20,211 bases of DNA from Nitrospira sp. UBA2083. Lineage in GTDB: Bacteria > Nitrospirota > Nitrospiria > Nitrospirales > Nitrospiraceae. Where the stretch lies: NCBI GenBank assembly GCA_002331625.1, contig DCZN01000065.1, positions 64,030 through 84,240 on the forward strand, written 5' to 3'. A program made the position numbers and the translations under genes. This document shows, piece by piece, positions 17,101-20,211 of the stretch (position 1 is its first letter; each line of letters starts with the position of its first letter). Under the pieces are notes generated by a model. The model did not search any database. It was not told the DNA's origin and worked only from the letters and a program-made list of their open reading frames with translations.

Positions 17101-17130
17101 ATTATATCGATGCCGACCAAACAGAGTCAA
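17101..17130 (-). promoter_or_regulatory. Predicted sigma70 promoter of the heme operon
   Basis: On the minus strand TTGACT and a perfect TATAAT are separated by 18 bases. Transcription would start near 17094, leaving a leader of about 45 bases before the CcsA/HemX-like ATG. The -35 element and most of the spacer lie inside the first codons of the divergent RsmI-like gene. No operator is recognised. Confidence 0.65.
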
Positions 17131-17889
17131 GAAATCGCCGGAGCTTCAAGGGGTTCGATTAACTGTCTGAACCGGATTGGGACGTTAGGGACGTTATATG
17201 TCGTGGCTGTTCCGATCGGCCATCCTGATGATGTGACTGTGCGTGCCATTCAGATCTTGAGAACCGTTGATCTCGTCGCGTCCGAGAATCCAAAGGCTAT
17301 CCAGAAACTGCTTGCGCACCACGATATTGAGGTGACGGTGACCAGCTACGGCCCTGGCCATCTCAAGGAGAAGGCCGCTGTTTTGCTCGAGCGTCTGAAG
17401 CAGGGTACGACCATCGCATTCGTCTCCGATACCGGATCTCCCCTTGTGGTTGACCCGGGCTCGCTTCTGGTCACCGGAGCGCACGCCCAGGGTATTTCGG
17501 TAGTTCCTATACCCGGCCCTTCCGTCGTGACCGCGGCCTTGAGCGTGGCAGGCTTTCCCTGCGAGTCGTTCCACTTTCTTGGACATCTGCCCCGCACCAT
17601 CCGATCTCTCACCCCGCGTCTCGTCGAGGCACTGAATAGAGATGTGCCAACGGTGGCATTCTGCACCGAGCACTTGCTCACACGAGCCTTGGAAATCCTG
17701 GTTCGCCTCGCACCTCGGAGGTCTGTCGTCTTGGCAACGAGTCTCACCACATCCAACGAGACGATTATCCGCGGGACCGCAGGCCAGGTCAGTCAGCGGC
17801 TACGCGAGGGATTGGGGGATGACAATACCATCGTTCTGTCAGGGAAAACTCGAGGTGGGCGGAATATACGCACGAGGAAAGTTTGCTAG
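17110..17889 (+). CDS. Divergent RsmI-like tetrapyrrole-methylase-fold methyltransferase
   Basis: The 259-residue protein has the SAM-dependent tetrapyrrole methylase fold as seen in RsmI, the enzyme that 2'-O-methylates C1402 of 16S rRNA. RsmI-like landmarks are TLYVVAVPIGHPDDVTVRA (28-46), FVSDTGSPLVVDPG (104-117) and PIPGPSVVTAALSVAGFP (133-150), followed by FHFLGHLPR. However, the AEDTR motif that follows VDL in RsmI is SENPKA here (58-63). The C-terminal E-x-x-RG segment and accessory domain are not recognisable, and the protein ends in a basic tail. It may be a diverged RsmI or a paralogue with another substrate. The ATG at 17110 has no good ribosome binding site, so the first 22 residues are uncertain. 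It is divergent from the heme operon and convergent with tusA. Confidence 0.8.
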   Translation: MPTKQSQEIAGASRGSINCLNRIGTLGTLYVVAVPIGHPDDVTVRAIQILRTVDLVASENPKAIQKLLAHHDIEVTVTSYGPGHLKEKAAVLLERLKQGTTIAFVSDTGSPLVVDPGSLLVTGAHAQGISVVPIPGPSVVTAALSVAGFPCESFHFLGHLPRTIRSLTPRLVEALNRDVPTVAFCTEHLLTRALEILVRLAPRRSVVLATSLTTSNETIIRGTAGQVSQRLREGLGDDNTIVLSGKTRGGRNIRTRKVC

Positions 17890-18146
17890 TCACTATCCTC
17901 CCGACGAATCAACACGCGATAGGCTTGATCCACTCGTTCTTGTGCTAAGACTGTGTGCCCTTCATTTTCCACGCTGTGCGGCACATTTCGAATGGGATCC
18001 CCGTCGTCTAAGAGGACAGAGAGCACCTCTCCCTCTTTCATCGTCTCAAGCTTCAGTTTCGTCTTCACGAAGTTGTACGGGCAAATGACGCCGCGAAGGT
18101 CGAGCTCGGACGTTGGGACGTCCGACAAATTATGGTCATTACTCAT
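17886..18146 (-). CDS. TusA/SirA-family sulfur-carrier protein
   Basis: The 86-residue product is a small single-domain protein with the TusA pattern LDLRGVICPYNFVKTKLKLE, in which C22 is the persulfide-carrying cysteine. The second proline of the usual CPxP motif is Asn here (CPYN). The C-terminal half contains LLDDGDPIRNVPHSV, as in a TusA subgroup common outside proteobacteria. TusA proteins relay sulfur from cysteine desulfurases to tRNA thiolation, molybdopterin or dissimilatory sulfur pathways; no sulfur gene is nearby to show which. The ATG at 18146 is preceded by AGGAG at about 9 bases. Its TAG stop shares the palindrome CTAG with the stop of the facing RsmI-like gene. Confidence 0.88.
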   Translation of the reverse strand: MSNDHNLSDVPTSELDLRGVICPYNFVKTKLKLETMKEGEVLSVLLDDGDPIRNVPHSVENEGHTVLAQERVDQAYRVLIRREDSD

Positions 18147-18185
18147 CGCAACCCACTCCTACGGCCCAAATAAGATTTCTTGAAT

Positions 18186-18214
18186 AGGATACCAATGATC
18201 AGAGACTTCGACAA
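18186..18214 (-). promoter_or_regulatory. Candidate sigma70 promoter for the TusA-family gene
   Basis: The minus strand has TTGTCG, 17 bases, then TATCCT, each matching 4 of 6 consensus positions, about 40 bases before the ATG. It lies just downstream of the terminator of the secreted-protein gene, so the TusA-family gene needs a promoter here. Confidence 0.35.
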
Positions 18215-18233
18215 ATGACGCGCCACGCACACG

Positions 18234-18264
18234 AAAAAAAAAGGGGCAGCTCTCGCTGCCCCTT
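18234..18264 (-). terminator. Intrinsic terminator of the secreted-protein gene
   Basis: Minus-strand RNA forms a perfect 10-base-pair stem, AAGGGGCAGC with GCUGCCCCUU, around a GAGA tetraloop, followed by an uninterrupted run of U. It begins about 25 bases after the stop codon of the upstream gene. No T-run follows on the plus strand, so it works in one direction only. Confidence 0.93.
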
Positions 18265-18288
18265 CAACAACCAAAACTCCAACACGTA

Positions 18289-19071
18289 TTAATTGAAGCC
18301 TTTTATCAAATTCGGCTTTGACGTGTCTGTCCCATAGTCGGACTTGTTGGGAAGTTTTGTTTCCGGCGCGACAGTTTGATATCCCCAGCCGGGCTGCGGT
18401 TCGCAGTTCCAGCAGGGGGCTGAACCAGTGAACTCGCCGATCGTGGTATCAATGGTCCCTGTAATCTTACCGGGTAGTACCGCACCAGGGACACCACCGG
18501 TCACCCCACCGCCATCGACGACAATTGCGCGGTCGTGGGTCGGATCAGGACGCTGACCAAGTCCACCGAACCCCTTTCTCGTGGCAACAATGTTCGTGAC
18601 GGAGACCTCGACCACCATTTTTTTCCCTGTCCCGTATGGTTGATCCTTTGTCGTTTCTTCGATCACCTGAACCGTGACTTCGTCTCCGACATTGAGTTCG
18701 CGAATCGCCTGCATATTCGACCGGTCGGTCAGATAGAGCGGGACGACCGTCCGCGCCCCGTACCCAGCCTTGCCTTCTTGACCTTCATCCTGCAAGCGTC
18801 CGGCTCCCCCGGTTTCCACCAAGAGCCTCCGCTGCGGCAAATCGAGGGCAAAAATTCGGCCCATCACAGTCTCAGGTTGCGAGAGACGATCGAGAAACGT
18901 GTTCCGGTCAAACGCTTGAACGCGGTTCGCACTGCCGGACACATCACCCACGCCGACTCCAACGCTCAGCGACGATCCACCAGACGACTGCTGAAGTCGC
19001 TCTTGAGCCACTGCAACATTCATTGAGCCGATGCAGAGCAGGGCGGCTCCCAGTGCCAACACTTTACGCAT
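18289..19071 (-). CDS. Secreted protein of unknown function
   Basis: I do not recognise this 260-residue protein. It has a clear Sec signal peptide: a basic MRK start, a hydrophobic core, and a likely cleavage after AVA (residues 20-22). After a Ser/Gly-rich stretch (27-48), the middle part (about 65-165) alternates hydrophobic residues in a beta-rich pattern, with VMGRIFALDL and ELNVGDEVTVQVIEET. The C-terminal third is glycine and proline rich and contains the only two cysteines of the mature protein, as CWNC (220-223). The ATG lies 6 bases after AAGGAGG, a near-perfect ribosome binding site. A promoter precedes it and a strong terminator follows, so it is a single-gene unit that may be well expressed. 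A periplasmic or outer-surface location is inferred. Confidence 0.85.
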   Translation of the reverse strand: MRKVLALGAALLCIGSMNVAVAQERLQQSSGGSSLSVGVGVGDVSGSANRVQAFDRNTFLDRLSQPETVMGRIFALDLPQRRLLVETGGAGRLQDEGQEGKAGYGARTVVPLYLTDRSNMQAIRELNVGDEVTVQVIEETTKDQPYGTGKKMVVEVSVTNIVATRKGFGGLGQRPDPTHDRAIVVDGGGVTGGVPGAVLPGKITGTIDTTIGEFTGSAPCWNCEPQPGWGYQTVAPETKLPNKSDYGTDTSKPNLIKGFN

Positions 19072-19174
19072 GTGCTGCCTCCTTAAAAGAAGTAAATGAA
19101 GAAGGAATTTGGCTTATCCATACACCATGAAATTATTGAGGATCTTCTCGTGTTGAATTCAAGTTTTGACGTTG

Positions 19175-19203
19175 GTTCTAGGCTAATGGCATGGCCCTGT
19201 CAA
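19175..19203 (-). promoter_or_regulatory. Predicted sigma70 promoter of the secreted-protein gene
   Basis: The minus strand shows a perfect TTGACA, a 17-base spacer, and TAGAAC (4 of 6 match). Transcription would begin near 19168, giving an untranslated leader of almost 100 bases. The site lies about 30 bases beyond the tRNA-Leu 3' end, so the gene need not depend on tRNA read-through. Confidence 0.6.
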
Positions 19204-19234
19204 GAGGGTACTCCTATGCATGACGCACGATGGA

Positions 19235-19321
19235 TGGTGCCCGGAGGGAGGGTCGAACTCCCACTCTCTTGCGAGAACCGGATTTTGAGTCCGGCGCGTC
19301 TGCCAGTTCCGCCATCCGGGC
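19235..19321 (-). tRNA. tRNA-Leu (anticodon CAA, reads UUG)
   Basis: The minus strand folds as a complete 87-base class II tRNA with encoded CCA. The acceptor stem pairs GCCCGGA with TCCGGGC. The anticodon loop CTCAAAA between CCGGA and TCCGG gives anticodon CAA at 19285-19287. A long variable arm (TCTC-GCAA-GAGA) and a T arm with GTTCGAC follow. The long variable arm together with CAA identifies leucine. Confidence 0.97.
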
Positions 19322-19348
19322 ATACATTATCAAAGCAAGGCGGGTGTG

Positions 19349-19377
19349 TTTCTAACATGCCGCCGCCGGAGGGTCAA
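19349..19377 (-). promoter_or_regulatory. Predicted promoter of tRNA-Leu
   Basis: The minus strand has TTGACC, a 17-base GC-rich spacer, and TAGAAA, matching 5 and 4 of 6 consensus positions. The start point would be about 20 bases before the mature tRNA 5' end. The spacing and position fit a dedicated tRNA promoter. Confidence 0.5.
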
Positions 19378-19500
19378 TCGGCAACAACCAGTCTACGGTG
19401 CAATCAGGCGCTCGATAGACGTCGAAATACCTATAGAGCAGAGTTAGGATAATAGGTGATTCGTAGCGGACGGCTATGGAATAAAGAGGAGAACTTACGC

Positions 19501-20211
19501 ATGCAGACGAATGCCGCCGAGGTCGTCCGAGTGCATGACCTCACGCACGATGTCCGTGAGATTGACTTGCGATTGATCTCACCAGCGACGCTGGACTTTC
19601 AGGCAGGACAATTCATTTCCTTCGAGATTCCCATCAAAGGAAAGCCGTATCCGTTGACTCGTGCCTATTCGATTGCCTCACCACCCAGTCGACGGGACCA
19701 CCTGACGTTGATCTTCAACCGCATAGACCACGGACCAGGATCGACCTTTCTCTTTGGGCTCAAACCCGGCGACCAGGTCCAGTTCAAAGGGCCGGCGGGA
19801 AGCTTTCGTCTGCGTGACGATGCGCCGCGCAATCTGCTGTTTGTCGCGACCGGTACGGGGATTGCCCCGATCCGATCAATGCTCCATACCCTGTTACCCC
19901 AAGCCACCCAGCAGGTCATGTCCTTGCTCTGGGGGCTCCGCGCCCAACGGGACCTGTACTATCAGGAAGAACTGCACGAGCTAGCAGCCCGGCATCCCAT
20001 GTTTCACAGTACCGTCACATTGTCTCGTCCCGATCCGGGATGGACCGGTCCAACCGGTCGCGTCACCGCACTGGTGCAGGAGCGTGTCAAGACGGTGGAC
20101 AACCTCGCCGTGTATCTCTGCGGAAACGGCGGGATGATCAAGGATGTCACCGACTTTCTCCGCTCGAACGGCCTCTGCCCGATCTATCGAGAAAAGTGGT
20201 ACGACGAAGAG
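19501..20211 (+). CDS. FAD/NAD(P)-binding ferredoxin-reductase-type oxidoreductase (3' end off window)
   Basis: From the ATG at 19501, preceded by AAGAGGAG at about 9 bases, 237 codons run open to the window edge. The N-terminal FAD domain shows GQFISFEIP and RAYSIASPP, the latter being the flavin-binding motif. The NAD(P) domain shows FVATGTGIAPIRSML and later YLCGNGGMIKDV. The last residues (IYREKWYDEE) resemble the usual FNR-family C-terminus, so only a few codons are probably missing. It moves electrons between NAD(P)H and a ferredoxin-like or other one-electron partner. No iron-sulfur domain is fused in the visible part, and no partner gene is visible, so its physiological partner is unknown. 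Upstream, 19378-19500 holds no promoter I would stand by. Confidence 0.9.
   Translation, partial: MQTNAAEVVRVHDLTHDVREIDLRLISPATLDFQAGQFISFEIPIKGKPYPLTRAYSIASPPSRRDHLTLIFNRIDHGPGSTFLFGLKPGDQVQFKGPAGSFRLRDDAPRNLLFVATGTGIAPIRSMLHTLLPQATQQVMSLLWGLRAQRDLYYQEELHELAARHPMFHSTVTLSRPDPGWTGPTGRVTALVQERVKTVDNLAVYLCGNGGMIKDVTDFLRSNGLCPIYREKWYDEE

Noticed and set aside
17642..18088. 148-residue plus-strand frame over the end of the RsmI-like gene and the TusA-family gene
   Set aside because: It is out of frame with two well-supported genes, has no ribosome binding site and shows no recognisable domain.
19096..19452. 118-residue plus-strand frame across the tRNA-Leu region
   Set aside because: It runs through a complete tRNA on the other strand and has no ribosome binding site.
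19378..19500. Promoter for the oxidoreductase gene (GATAAT-like sequence near 19448)
   Set aside because: No acceptable -35 element lies at 16 to 18 bases upstream, so the match is too weak to annotate.

Overview
This window looks like ordinary chromosomal core-genome DNA from a Gram-negative-type bacterium of moderately high GC. The protein sequences and the mix of genes (a fused cobA-hemD, a ccsA/hemX-like gene directly before hemA, FtsH-FolP-GlmM, an HD-GYP protein) fit a Nitrospira-like member of the Nitrospirota. That placement is inferred from the feel of the sequences; there is no rRNA here to confirm it. I see no insertion sequence, prophage, integrase, CRISPR array or toxin-antitoxin pair, and no convincing new multi-gene system.

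Layout. From about 17.05 kb down to base 1, fifteen genes in a row lie on the minus strand, with gaps of at most about 230 bases and many overlaps of 1 to 20 bases. In transcription order these are: a CcsA/HemX-like membrane protein, hemA, hemC, cobA-hemD (fusion), a CBS-pair protein, hemB, ribF, tilS, hpt, ftsH, folP, glmM, comEC, a small ribbon-helix-helix protein, and an HD-GYP protein cut by the window edge. The first six are mostly tetrapyrrole synthesis: glutamyl-tRNA to ALA (hemA), porphobilinogen (hemB), hydroxymethylbilane (hemC), uroporphyrinogen III (HemD half), then methylation toward siroheme or cobalamin (CobA half). Next comes a housekeeping block for flavin cofactors, tRNA-Ile lysidine, purine salvage, membrane proteolysis, folate and cell-wall precursor sugar. 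DNA-uptake and signalling genes follow. A good sigma70-type promoter sits just before the CcsA/HemX-like gene, and a second candidate precedes ftsH.

Right part. Facing the heme operon on the plus strand is a divergent RsmI-like tetrapyrrole-methylase-fold protein. It runs tail to tail into a TusA-family gene, and their two stop codons share a palindromic CTAG. Next, on the minus strand, is a stand-alone secreted protein of unknown function with its own promoter, a strong ribosome binding site and a textbook terminator. A tRNA-Leu(CAA) follows, also minus strand. Finally, on the plus strand, an FAD/NAD(P)-binding ferredoxin-reductase-type oxidoreductase runs off the right edge.

The points most worth a second look are substitutions in conserved motifs: the RsmI-like protein, the ComEC metallo-beta-lactamase motif, the HemB metal site, the CcsA-like tryptophan-rich motif and the HD-GYP histidine pair. 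The CBS-pair gene inside the heme operon, the secreted CWNC protein, and a strand-asymmetric RNA hairpin between ftsH and folP are also notable.
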